A DNA stretch of 64,000 nucleotides. Source: Ectopseudomonas chengduensis. Its GTDB lineage: Bacteria > Pseudomonadota > Gammaproteobacteria > Pseudomonadales > Pseudomonadaceae. This document shows positions 25,103 to 33,510 of the stretch, piece by piece. The stretch covers positions 1 through 64,000 of the forward strand of contig NZ_FMZQ01000020.1 of assembly GCF_900102635.1 (NCBI RefSeq), read 5' to 3'. The notes below the pieces were generated by a model that was not told the DNA's origin, did not search any database, and was given only the letters and a program-made list of their open reading frames with translations. The first letter of the stretch is position 1. Each line of letters opens with the position of its first letter. A program made the position numbers and the translations under genes.

Positions 25103-25172
25103 TGTAGGAGCCAGCTTGCTGGCGATCCATTACAACGAGCTCGGCTGGATCGCCAGCAAGCTGGCTCCTACA
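25103..25172. repeat. Inverted repeat between glyA and soxB
   Basis: TGTAGGAGCCAGCTTGCTGG (from 25103) is mirrored by CCAGCAAGCTGGCTCCTACA ending at 25172: a 27-base perfect inverted repeat around 16 bases. Related GTAGGAGC elements occur at 46397-46465 and 54431-54496. It may act as an mRNA hairpin between glyA and soxB. Confidence 0.85.
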
Positions 25173-25187
25173 ACAGAGCAGAAGGCT

Positions 25188-26441
25188 TTAGCGGTATACG
25201 GGGTAGTCCGCGCACAGCCCTGCGACCAGCTTGGCCACCTGCGCCTCGACATCGGCATCGCCGAGGTGATCGAGGATGTCGCAGATCCAGCCGGCCAGCG
25301 CCTGGCACTGGGCGACCTTGAAGCCACGGGTGGTCACCGCCGGCGTGCCGATACGGATGCCAGAAGTCACGAACGGCGACTGCGGGTCGTTGGGCACGGC
25401 GTTCTTGTTCACGGTGATGCCGGCGCGACCGAGGGCGGCGTCAGCCTCCTTGCCGGTCAGGCCCTGCTTGATCAGGCTGAGCAGGAACAGGTGGTTGTCG
25501 GTGCCGCCGGACACCACTTCGTAGCCGCGCTCGATAAATACCTTGGCCATGGCCTGGGCGTTGTCGATGACCTGCTGCTGGTAGGCCTTGAACTCCGGCT
25601 CCATGGCTTCCTTGAAGCACACCGCCTTGGCGGCGATGACGTGCATCAGCGGGCCGCCCTGGGCGCCGGGGAAGACAGCGGAGTTGAGCTTCTTCTCGAT
25701 CTCTTCGTTGGCCTTGGCCAGGATCAGGCCGCCGCGCGGGCCGCGCAGGGTCTTGTGCGTGGTGGTGGTGACCACGTCGGCAAAGGGAATCGGGTTCGGG
25801 TACAGACCGGCAGCGACCAGGCCCGCCACGTGCGCCATATCGACGAACAGCAGCGCGCCGACCTTGTCGGCGATGGCGCGAAAGCGCGGGAAGTCGAGGG
25901 TCTTGGAGTAGGCGGAGAAGCCGGCGACGATGATCTTCGGCTTGTGCTCCACGGCCAGGCGCTCGACCTCGTCGTAGTCGATCAGCCCGGTGGCGGTGTC
26001 CAGGCCGTACTGCACGGCGTTGTAGAGTTTGCCCGAGGACGACACCTTGGCGCCGTGGGTCAGGTGGCCGCCGTGGGCCAGGCTCATGCCGAGGATGGTG
26101 TCGCCGGCATTGAGCAGCGCCAGATAGACCGCACTGTTGGCCGAGGAACCGGAGTGCGGCTGAACGTTGGCGTAGTCGGCGCCGAACAGGGCCTTGGCGC
26201 GGTCGATGGCCAGCTGCTCGACCTTGTCGACGTACTCGCAGCCACCGTAATAACGCTTGCCCGGATAACCTTCGGCGTACTTGTTGGTCAGGCCGCTGCC
26301 TTGCGCTTCCATCACCCGTTGGCTGCAGTAGTTCTCCGAGGCGATCAGCTCGATGTGCTCTTCCTGACGGCGTTCTTCCTGATCGATCGCCGCGAGCAAC
26401 TCGTCGTCGTAACCCTGAATCTGATCCTGCTTGCTGAACAT
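25188..26441 (-). CDS. glyA: Serine hydroxymethyltransferase
   Basis: This 417-residue PLP enzyme interconverts glycine plus methylene-THF and serine. The PLP lysine is in VVTTTTHKTLRGPRGG; other family blocks are HIELIASENY, YYGGCEYVDKVE and HSGSSANSAVYLAL. The ATG at 26441 (MFSKQDQIQGYDDEL) is the standard start. It heads the leftward glyA-soxBDAG-purU-fdhA group and turns sarcosine-derived glycine plus C1 into serine. The conserved module at 26538-26606 lies about 100 bases upstream. Confidence 0.96.
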   Translation of the reverse strand: MFSKQDQIQGYDDELLAAIDQEERRQEEHIELIASENYCSQRVMEAQGSGLTNKYAEGYPGKRYYGGCEYVDKVEQLAIDRAKALFGADYANVQPHSGSSANSAVYLALLNAGDTILGMSLAHGGHLTHGAKVSSSGKLYNAVQYGLDTATGLIDYDEVERLAVEHKPKIIVAGFSAYSKTLDFPRFRAIADKVGALLFVDMAHVAGLVAAGLYPNPIPFADVVTTTTHKTLRGPRGGLILAKANEEIEKKLNSAVFPGAQGGPLMHVIAAKAVCFKEAMEPEFKAYQQQVIDNAQAMAKVFIERGYEVVSGGTDNHLFLLSLIKQGLTGKEADAALGRAGITVNKNAVPNDPQSPFVTSGIRIGTPAVTTRGFKVAQCQALAGWICDILDHLGDADVEAQVAKLVAGLCADYPVYR

Positions 26442-26537
26442 CTCGATCTCCCGGCAACCCGTCAGGGCCACATCAGTGTTGGTGAAGCGCCCGCCGCGCT
26501 GGCTCGCGTAGCCATAGGCAAGACATCTGTTGGAATC

Positions 26538-26606
26538 GATTGTGCGAAATAGCCTGGGGGGTCATTTGCCTAAATACGACGTCAAAATGCTCAAACTGAC
26601 CTGCCC
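26538..26606 (-). promoter_or_regulatory. Conserved 69-bp module upstream of glyA (shared with gbcA/gbcB)
   Basis: Blocks GATTGTGCGAAA (26538-26549), GTCATTT (26561-26567), CGAC (26577-26580), ATGCT (26587-26591) and GACCTGCCC (26598-26606) occur with exactly the same spacing at 39394-39462 between gbcB and gbcA. By my hand count 45 of 69 bases agree, concentrated in these blocks. Both copies have the same orientation relative to a leftward gene (glyA and gbcB). It is probably the operator plus promoter for the glycine-betaine/sarcosine regulator. Confidence 0.7.
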
Positions 26607-26798
26607 CGAATCACGCGACGGGCGGTGACGGCGGTGCCTGGCGGCCCAACGCCGGGGATGTCGCGGAGAGACAGGTGGCGCCCTGGACCACAGCGCCGGG
26701 CCAGGGCCAATTCGGTGTAAGATCGCGTCATGCGCGCCGGGGGCCGAACAGGGTTGACCCGCCTCCCGCTGGCGAGGACCGGACAGGAGCACCACCAG

Positions 26799-27806
26799 AT
26801 GAGCTACGCCGAATATCTGCAACCGCAAGCGCCTGCCTGCGGCACGCTGAAGACCTTCGGCTTCCTGCTGATCCCCAACTTCACCGCCATCGGCTTCGCC
26901 TCGGCCATCGAGACCCTGCGCATGGCCGGCCTGGCCGCCAGACGACCGCTGTACCGTACCCTGCTTATCGCCGCCGGCAATGAGCCGGTGCCGGCCAGCA
27001 ACGGCATGCGCGTGCTGGCGGACACCAGCTTCGAGCAGGCGCCACCGCTGGACGCCCTGTTCGTCGTCGGCGCCAACCCGATCCCGCAGAAGTACGACCG
27101 GACGCTGCTCGCATGGCTACGCCGGCTGGCCGAACAGGGCGTGCCGCTGGGCGGCATCTGCACCGGCAGCCACCTGCTGGCCTGCGCCGGCCTGCTCAAG
27201 GGTTATCGCTGCACCCTGCACTGGGAAGACATCGAGCAGGTCAAGGAGAAGTTCCCGGGAATCATCATCTCCAACCAGCTGTACGAGCTGGATCGCGATC
27301 GCTACACCTGCTCGGGCGGCACCGCCGCGATGGACATGACCCTGCAGTTGGTCAGCCGCGAGCCCGACGGCGCCGAGATCGCCAGCCGCGCCGCCGAGCT
27401 GCTGCTGTGCGACCGGGTGCGCAGCGCCCGCGACCAGCAGCGCATCCCGTTGCGGCAGAAGATCGGCAACGCCCAGCCCAAGCTGAGCCAGATCGTGGCG
27501 ATCATGGAGTCGAATCTGGAGGAACCGCTGGAACTGGAGGAGCTGGCGCATCTCAACGAGGTGTCGGTGCGCCAGCTGGAGCGGTTGTTCCACAAGTACC
27601 TAGGGCGCAAGCCCAGCCAGTACTACCTGGAGCTGCGCCTGAACCGGGCGCGCGAGCTGCTGCTGCGCAGCGATGCCCAGGTGCGCGACGTCGCCCTGGC
27701 CTGCGGCTTCGCCTCGCCGGCGCACTTTTCCAAGTGCTACAGCCGCCAGTTCGGCCTGTCGCCGCGCGGCGAGCGCAAGCAGAGCGGAATCGCGGTGCAG
27801 GAGTGA
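26799..27806 (+). CDS. GATase1-like AraC-family regulator (GbdR/SouR type)
   Basis: This 335-residue transcription factor has an N-terminal DJ-1/PfpI-like domain (about 15-190), with the Cys of the nucleophile-elbow position kept in GGICTGSHLL, and a C-terminal AraC domain (about 235-330: VSVRQLERLFHKYLGRKPSQ, VRDVALACGFASPAHFSK). This class includes GbdR, SouR, CahR and CdhR, which sense betaine, sarcosine, creatine or carnitine. Its position divergent from glyA, next to the shared promoter module, suggests it controls the sarcosine/betaine genes. Which member it is cannot be settled from sequence alone. The start at 26799 has GGACAGGAGC upstream. Confidence 0.88.
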   Translation: MSYAEYLQPQAPACGTLKTFGFLLIPNFTAIGFASAIETLRMAGLAARRPLYRTLLIAAGNEPVPASNGMRVLADTSFEQAPPLDALFVVGANPIPQKYDRTLLAWLRRLAEQGVPLGGICTGSHLLACAGLLKGYRCTLHWEDIEQVKEKFPGIIISNQLYELDRDRYTCSGGTAAMDMTLQLVSREPDGAEIASRAAELLLCDRVRSARDQQRIPLRQKIGNAQPKLSQIVAIMESNLEEPLELEELAHLNEVSVRQLERLFHKYLGRKPSQYYLELRLNRARELLLRSDAQVRDVALACGFASPAHFSKCYSRQFGLSPRGERKQSGIAVQE

Positions 27807-27825
27807 CCTCCCGCACCGCGCGGGG

Positions 27826-29283
27826 TCAAGCCAGGCGCGCCGCGACTCCCGCCTTGCCGCGAGTCAGCAGGCTGACCGTCACGTAGCAGAGCGACGAGAC
27901 CAGGCAACCGAGCAACGGTCCTTCCACCCAGCCGATATCGGTGCTCAGCAACAGACCGCCGCTGGTGAAGAAGCCGACCAGCATGGCCGTCAGCGCGCCG
28001 GCGACGTTGCCACGCCAGAAGGTGGAGATGAACACCGGGCCGATCATCGCCGCCAGCAGGGTGCCGGAGCCGAGGATGCCGAGCCAGGACAGCATGAACG
28101 GCGGCGCGTACATCATCATCAGCAAGCCGAGCAGCCCCAGCGCCACCACCGCGACACGGTTGACGATCAGCGCACGCGGCGAATCCGTCTCGGCATGCTT
28201 GTTCAGTGCCAGGCGCAGGTCGTGCGAGGTCGCCGAGGCCACGGTATGCAGCATGGAGTTGGCGGTGGACTTCATGGCGAAGATGATGAACAGGGTGATC
28301 AAGCCCTGCAGCGCCGGGTGCATGAAGGTCTGCAGGTACATCGGCATGGCGTTGTCAGGATCGGCCAGCTGCGGGCCGAAGGCGCGCATGTACAGGCCGA
28401 CGATGGGGATCAGGCTGAGCAGGCCGCCGAGAATGGCCACGTAGATCCCGACCTTGTGCATCTTCACCTTGGGCCGGAAGGCCAGAAAGCGGATGGCCAT
28501 ATAGGGCAACACCGCGGCGAACAGGAAGGCATAGGGCAGCACCAGAAACACCGAAGCCTTGCTCGCGCCGTAGGGCGCCGCGGTGACCGGGTTGAGCAGG
28601 TTCGGGTCGATACCGTTGAGGTTGGCCTCCCACAGCCCCAGGTCGACGCTGGTGAACATCTGCAGCATGATCACCACCGCGGCCAGGGCCATGCCGCAGA
28701 CCATCACGGTGTCGGTCCAGGCCACCGCAGCCAGGCCGCCGAGCATGGTGTAGAGGATGATCACCGAGATCATCAGCCAGGCGCTGCTGGTCATATCGAT
28801 GTTCAGCCAGGACGCGCCGAGCATGCCCACCGCCTTGATCTGGCTGACCAGAAAGACCATCAGCAGGACGATGGTCATGACCGCCGCCACCCCCTGCAGC
28901 AGGCGCCCGCCGGCGCCGCCGCCATGGATCTGGCCGATGTACTCGGGGATGGTGTTGCTGCCCATGCACAGGGCGCGCTTCTGCATGTGATTGGCGAAGA
29001 ACAGCACGGCGATCATCATCGCCGGGGCGAAGAAGAAGTTACCCAGCAACTCGATGGCGCCGAACTCGTAGGCCACCGCCGGCGAGCCCATAAAGCCCCA
29101 GCCGCTGAAGCCGGTGGCGACTATGGTGCTGGCGCCGACGAAGGCGCCCAGGCTTCGGCCGGCGAGCAGAAAGCCGCCTTCGTCGCTGTCCCTGACTTTG
29201 CGCGAGGAGAGAAAACCTATTCCGATCATTACCGCGAAGGTGACGACCAGCAGAGCCCAGTTGAACAGTTCATAGAAGTCCAT
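27826..29283 (-). CDS. Sodium:solute symporter (SSS family)
   Basis: This 485-residue inner-membrane symporter has about 13 hydrophobic segments. SSS hallmarks include GFLSSRKVRDSDEGGFLLAGRS after the first helix and the GGLAAVAWTDTVMV block near residue 165. It is likely an importer for a substrate of the adjacent pathway (creatinine, creatine or sarcosine). The start at 29283 (MDFYELFNWALL) is chosen because upstream codons read into the small gene. It is preceded directly by a 37-residue membrane protein, an arrangement seen for several SSS transporters. Confidence 0.88.
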   Translation of the reverse strand: MDFYELFNWALLVVTFAVMIGIGFLSSRKVRDSDEGGFLLAGRSLGAFVGASTIVATGFSGWGFMGSPAVAYEFGAIELLGNFFFAPAMMIAVLFFANHMQKRALCMGSNTIPEYIGQIHGGGAGGRLLQGVAAVMTIVLLMVFLVSQIKAVGMLGASWLNIDMTSSAWLMISVIILYTMLGGLAAVAWTDTVMVCGMALAAVVIMLQMFTSVDLGLWEANLNGIDPNLLNPVTAAPYGASKASVFLVLPYAFLFAAVLPYMAIRFLAFRPKVKMHKVGIYVAILGGLLSLIPIVGLYMRAFGPQLADPDNAMPMYLQTFMHPALQGLITLFIIFAMKSTANSMLHTVASATSHDLRLALNKHAETDSPRALIVNRVAVVALGLLGLLMMMYAPPFMLSWLGILGSGTLLAAMIGPVFISTFWRGNVAGALTAMLVGFFTSGGLLLSTDIGWVEGPLLGCLVSSLCYVTVSLLTRGKAGVAARLA

Positions 29284-29288
29284 TGCGC

Positions 29289-29402
29289 TTACTCCGCCGG
29301 TCGGGAGGTTTCGTGGGCGGCACGGCACACATAGGTGGCGGCCGCGATCAGGAACATGAGGATGTTTAGCGCTACGAAGAGCGTGAGTACCCAGGAGCTC
29401 AT
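29289..29402 (-). CDS. Small membrane protein paired with the SSS symporter (37 aa)
   Basis: ATG at 29402 to TAA at 29289-29291 encodes 37 residues with one membrane segment (residues 4-24, WVLTLFVALNILMFLIAAA) and a short polar tail. A purine-rich site (AAGAGGCC) lies upstream. It ends 5 bases before the symporter start, so the two are almost certainly co-translated. Tiny one-helix proteins encoded beside SSS transporters are known as accessory proteins. The assignment here is by position and topology, and the gene is easily missed by gene callers. Confidence 0.7.
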   Translation of the reverse strand: MSSWVLTLFVALNILMFLIAAATYVCRAAHETSRPAE

Positions 29403-29488
29403 AGATGAGGCCTCTTGTTGTCGTTATGGGTACCCCCACAAGTGGGGGCTAGGGGCAAGGGCCGATCGCGCTGCGCGATCAGTGCCAC

Positions 29489-31123
29489 TCAGCTGGCCGG
29501 CGCGGGAACCGCAGCCTCGGCATGCAGGGCCTTGGTCAGGCTCAGGCACATCAGCAGCATGATCAGCGAGAACGGCAGGGCGCCGGCGATAGCCGCGGTC
29601 TGCAGGGTGGCCAGCGAGGCAGTGCCGCCGGCGACCAGTAGCACACCGGCCACCACCCCCTGCTGCGCGCCCCAGAACACCCGATGGCGCTTGGCCGGGT
29701 GAATGCCGCCGTGGGACATGATGGTGGTCAGCACCAAGGTGGCGGAGTCGGCCGAGGTGATGAAGTAGGTGGCCACCAGCAGGGTGCCCAGCCATAGCGC
29801 CAGGGTGCCGAGGCCCTCGAGCGCCATGCTGTCCACGGTGGCGAAGAAGGCGCTGGCGACGTCCTGGGATACCGCGGCGGCGACGCCACCCTGATCGAAC
29901 AGCTCGTGGCTCATGGCGGTACCGCCGAATGCGGCGATCCACACGAAGGTCATCAGCGATGGCACCAGAATCACCCCGAGGATGAACTCACGGATGGTCC
30001 GCCCGCGGGAAACCCGGGCGATGAACACGCCGACGAAGGGCGCCCAGGACAGCCACCAGCCCCAGTAGAACACCGTCCACCAGCCCTGCCAGCTGGATTT
30101 CCAGCCTTCCCAGGCGCCCGGATCCTGGCGGTTGGCGTCCATCCAGAAGCTCATTTCGATGAAGTGCGCCAGGTAATCGCCGGTGGCGTCGACCAGCGAC
30201 ATGATCAGGTAGCGGCTCGGCCCCCAGATGAAGAAGAACAGGATCAGCACGAAGCTCAACCAGATGTTCAACTCGCTGAGCCGCTTGATTCCGCGGGTCA
30301 CGCCGGACACCGCCGACAGCACGGCGACCAGAGTGATACCGCCGATCAGGCTGAGCTGCACCAGGATCGAGCTGTCCAGGCCGAGCAGACGGCTGAGCCC
30401 GGCATTGATCTGCTGCGCACCGAGGCCCAGCGAGGTGGCGACGCCGAAGATGGTGGCGAGGATTGCCAGGATATCCACCGCATGGCCGAGCGGGCCGTCC
30501 ATCAGCCGGCCGAACAGCGGGCGCAGGGTGGAGCGTATGGTCAGCGGCAGGTTCTTGCGGAAGGCGGCGTAGGCCAACGCCAGGGCGACGATGCAGTAGA
30601 TCGACCAGGCATGCAGGCCCCAGTGGAAGAAGGTGATGCGCATGGCGCTTTCCGCCGTCGCGGCGTTCATGCTGCCGTCGCTGAAAGGGTTGCCCTGCAG
30701 GTGGAACATCGGCTCGGCGATGCTCCAGAAGATCAGGCCGATGCCCTGTCCGGCGGAGAACACCATGGCGAACCAGGAGAAGTAGCCAAACTCGGGCCGC
30801 TCGTCCTGGCGGCCCAGGCGGATGCGCCCGAAGCGGCTGCAGGCCAGCCAGGCGTTGAAGAACAGGAACAACGCGGCGATCAGTACGTAGTACCAGGTGA
30901 AGTAGTAGGTGATGCCGCTGCGCACCCGGTCGAACAGCAGCGCCGCCTGTTCCTGGAACAGCAGCAGGCCGACCACTACCGCCACGATCACCAGCAGCGA
31001 GCCGAGGGTAACCACGGGGTTGAGACCCTTGAGCCAGGCGCTCTCGGAGATGTCCACGCGGGCCTCCTGTGGCGGCCCGACGAAGGTTGATGCGGGTTCC
31101 GCCACGCATTGGTGCGCTTTCAT
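29489..31123 (-). CDS. BCCT-family transporter (betaine/carnitine/choline type)
   Basis: This 544-residue inner-membrane transporter has about 12 segments. The Trp-rich BCCT signature lies in the WTVFYWGWWLSWAPFVGVFIAR stretch, and GQGIGLIFWSIAEPMFH precedes the fifth segment. Members take up quaternary or methylated amines such as glycine betaine, using sodium or proton. Lying between the creatininase gene and the SSS symporter, it could bring in betaine, creatine or creatinine. The ATG at 31123 follows GAGAGG; the upstream codons overlap the creatininase leader region. Confidence 0.9.
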   Translation of the reverse strand: MKAHQCVAEPASTFVGPPQEARVDISESAWLKGLNPVVTLGSLLVIVAVVVGLLLFQEQAALLFDRVRSGITYYFTWYYVLIAALFLFFNAWLACSRFGRIRLGRQDERPEFGYFSWFAMVFSAGQGIGLIFWSIAEPMFHLQGNPFSDGSMNAATAESAMRITFFHWGLHAWSIYCIVALALAYAAFRKNLPLTIRSTLRPLFGRLMDGPLGHAVDILAILATIFGVATSLGLGAQQINAGLSRLLGLDSSILVQLSLIGGITLVAVLSAVSGVTRGIKRLSELNIWLSFVLILFFFIWGPSRYLIMSLVDATGDYLAHFIEMSFWMDANRQDPGAWEGWKSSWQGWWTVFYWGWWLSWAPFVGVFIARVSRGRTIREFILGVILVPSLMTFVWIAAFGGTAMSHELFDQGGVAAAVSQDVASAFFATVDSMALEGLGTLALWLGTLLVATYFITSADSATLVLTTIMSHGGIHPAKRHRVFWGAQQGVVAGVLLVAGGTASLATLQTAAIAGALPFSLIMLLMCLSLTKALHAEAAVPAPAS

Positions 31124-31198
31124 GATGCTAGCCTCTCGATCATTCTTGTCATTGTCGGAATCAGTGGGCGAAGTCATGCGGATGTCGCGTCTGCGTCG

Positions 31199-31984
31199 TC
31201 AGGGGGCGTTCTCGAACGCCTCGCCGACCGCCTTGGCGATACCCTCTACGCACACCTCGAGAATCAGCTCGCCCTTCTCGCGGCTGGCGCCGCGCGCCGA
31301 GGACAGGGTGCCGGGTGCCGGGGTGCGCGAAGGATCGATGGGGTAGAGGTCGTAAGGCGGGAAGGTCGCCGGCGGGTGATCCACCACGCGGCTCATGTCC
31401 ACTCGCTGCGGGTAGAGGGCGAGCATCAGCGAGGTTTCGAAGACGCCGCCATGCTCGATATCCCAGCCAAGGAAACCGTCCGGGTAGAGCTGGGCGATCA
31501 CCTGCGGGTCCTTGACGAAGTCCCAGTAGGACAGCAGCACCACACGAAAATCGTCGATGCCGGCGTAGCGCAGCTCGCGCAGGCCGAGGTCGATGCCTTC
31601 GACCAGGAACATGGCGTTCTCGTAGTGACCGTTCATCAGCACCAGGCGGCGTACGCCGTGGCGCCCGAGCTCGCGGATGATGTCCAGCACCGTGTGGCTG
31701 AGGGTGGCCCCGTCCAGGCTGGTGGTGCCGGGGAAATGGTTGCCGCCGCCGGACTTCTGCTGCGACTTGTAGCCGTACGGCAGAGCCGGCAGCACCAGGC
31801 CACCGATACGCTGGGCGACGCGCTGGCTGACCGCGGTGGGCAGCAGCACGTCGACGTCCATGCACAGGTGGTGACCGTGCTGCTCCAGGGCGCCGACCGG
31901 CAGGAACAGCACGCGCTGGCCGTCGGCCACCAGGGCTTCGTATTCCTTCCAGCTCAGTTCGCCGACGAACACGCTGTCATTCAT
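31199..31984 (-). CDS. crnA: Creatininase (creatinine amidohydrolase)
   Basis: This 261-residue cytoplasmic metalloenzyme interconverts creatinine and creatine. The ligands of the P. putida enzyme fall at the same numbers here: Glu34, His36 and Asp45 in ALEQHGHHLCMDVD, and His120 and Glu122 in MNGHYEN. The length equals the family norm (260 residues). It is encoded 80 bases downstream of creatinase on the same strand, so creatinine can be opened to creatine and passed to creatinase for urea plus sarcosine. Active as a homohexamer in characterised members. Confidence 0.95.
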   Translation of the reverse strand: MNDSVFVGELSWKEYEALVADGQRVLFLPVGALEQHGHHLCMDVDVLLPTAVSQRVAQRIGGLVLPALPYGYKSQQKSGGGNHFPGTTSLDGATLSHTVLDIIRELGRHGVRRLVLMNGHYENAMFLVEGIDLGLRELRYAGIDDFRVVLLSYWDFVKDPQVIAQLYPDGFLGWDIEHGGVFETSLMLALYPQRVDMSRVVDHPPATFPPYDLYPIDPSRTPAPGTLSSARGASREKGELILEVCVEGIAKAVGEAFENAP

Positions 31985-32064
31985 TAAGTGACCTCCTGGT
32001 CACCTGCTGGCGGCAGGCGACCCGAATGGGGCCGTGCCCGGCAAGGGCACGGCGGTGGCAGAGA

Positions 32065-33276
32065 CTATTTGCGGATGATGTTGCGCTCCGGGCCGTAGGG
32101 GAACTTGGTGATGTTCTCCGCGCCCTGCTCGTTGACGATCAGGATGTCGTGTTCGCGATAGCCGCCGGCGCCGGGCAGGCCCTCGGGCAGCATGATCATC
32201 GGCTCCATCGACACCACCATACCCGGTTCCAGTACGGTGTCGATGTCCTCGCGCAGCTCCAGGCCGGCCTCGCGGCCGTAGTAGTGGCTGAGGGTGCCGA
32301 AGGAGTGGCCGTAGCCGAAGGTGCGGTACTGCAGCAGGTCGTGGCTGAGGAAGATCTCGTTGAGTTCCTTGGCGATGTCGCTGCAGCGTGCGCCGGGCTT
32401 GATCAGCTTGAGGCCGGCCTCGTGCACCTCGACGTTGGCCAGCCACAGGCGCAGGTGGTCGTCGGAGCAGTGGTCGAGGAACAGGGTGCGCTCCAGCGCG
32501 GTGTAGTAGCCGGCGATCATCGGGAAGCAGTTGAGGCTGAGGATGTCGCCCTTGTTCACCTTGCGGGTGGTCACCGGGTTGTGCGCACCGTCAGTGTTGA
32601 TGCCGGACTGGAACCAGGTCCAAGTGTCCATCAACTCGACGTCATCGAAGGTCTCGGCGATGGCGCGAACCATGGCCTGGGTGGCGTGCAGGGCCACCTC
32701 GTACTCCGGCACCTGGTCGCGCAGGGCCTCGACCACCGCCGCGCCGCCGATGTCGGCGATGCGTGCGCCGTGGCGGATCATCACGTGCTCCTCGGCGGAC
32801 TTGATCATGCGCATGCGCATGCAGGGCGCGGCGACGTCAACCAGCTCGGCGTCCGGATAGCGGGCGGCCAGCCTGTCGCGGTTCTGCAGGTTCAGGTGGT
32901 CGAACTCGATGCCGATGCGGCGCGCGCGCGGCAGCGCCTGCTGGATGGCGACGAAGTAGTTGTCGCGCTGCCAGTCGGTGTAGACGATGTTGTCGGTGCC
33001 GACGGTGCGGCGCCAGGGCTGGCCGCCGTCGATATTGGCGCTGATGCTGACCACGTCGCCCTGGGTCACCACCAGGGCGTAGGGGCGGCCGAAGGAGCAG
33101 TAGAGGAAGTCCGAGTAGTAGTTGATGTTGTGGTACGAGGTGAAGACCGCCGCGTCGATGTTCTCGGCCGCCAGGTGGGCGCGCAGCTTGGCATGACGGT
33201 TGGCGTATTCCTCGGCGGAGAACGTCGATTTGACCTTTTCGCCGTTCCGGATTCGAAGCGTTTGAGGCATCTGCAT
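32065..33276 (-). CDS. Creatinase (creatine amidinohydrolase)
   Basis: This 403-residue enzyme splits creatine into sarcosine and urea. It belongs to the pita-bread fold family but lacks metal. The catalytic His232 is present in GINTDGAHNPV, and the C-terminal block EPMIMLPEGLPGAGGYREHD is conserved. The length matches the P. putida enzyme exactly when the ATG at 33276 (MQMPQTLRIRNG) is used, which is why longer starts are rejected. Its product sarcosine is the substrate of SoxBDAG encoded 8 kb away. It is transcribed leftwards with creatininase and probably the two transporters. Confidence 0.96.
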   Translation of the reverse strand: MQMPQTLRIRNGEKVKSTFSAEEYANRHAKLRAHLAAENIDAAVFTSYHNINYYSDFLYCSFGRPYALVVTQGDVVSISANIDGGQPWRRTVGTDNIVYTDWQRDNYFVAIQQALPRARRIGIEFDHLNLQNRDRLAARYPDAELVDVAAPCMRMRMIKSAEEHVMIRHGARIADIGGAAVVEALRDQVPEYEVALHATQAMVRAIAETFDDVELMDTWTWFQSGINTDGAHNPVTTRKVNKGDILSLNCFPMIAGYYTALERTLFLDHCSDDHLRLWLANVEVHEAGLKLIKPGARCSDIAKELNEIFLSHDLLQYRTFGYGHSFGTLSHYYGREAGLELREDIDTVLEPGMVVSMEPMIMLPEGLPGAGGYREHDILIVNEQGAENITKFPYGPERNIIRK

Positions 33277-33439
33277 GGCGTGAATCCCTTTGCTGTCTGG
33301 GGTAAGGCGACCGGCCGGTTTGGCGGGTCGTTGAGAGGATTGCAACAGATGCCCGGCGCGAACTTTTGTACGATTCCGACCCGAAGTTGGTCAGATCCGC
33401 TGCGGCCTATGCCCTGCCGAGCGGGCAATTTCCGCGCGC

Positions 33440-33482
33440 AAAAAAAGAGGCCCGTACCGCGCTGCCAGCACGGACGGGCCTC
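33440..33482 (-). terminator. Rho-independent terminator of the second GATase1-AraC gene
   Basis: GAGGCCCGT (33447-33455) pairs with ACGGGCCTC (33474-33482). On the minus strand the stem is followed by seven T residues (33440-33446). It ends the sdaB-regulator transcript before the creatinase promoter region (33277-33439). Confidence 0.88.
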
Positions 33483-33510
33483 GAAAGGGTGACAGCCGGA
33501 GGGACGGCGG

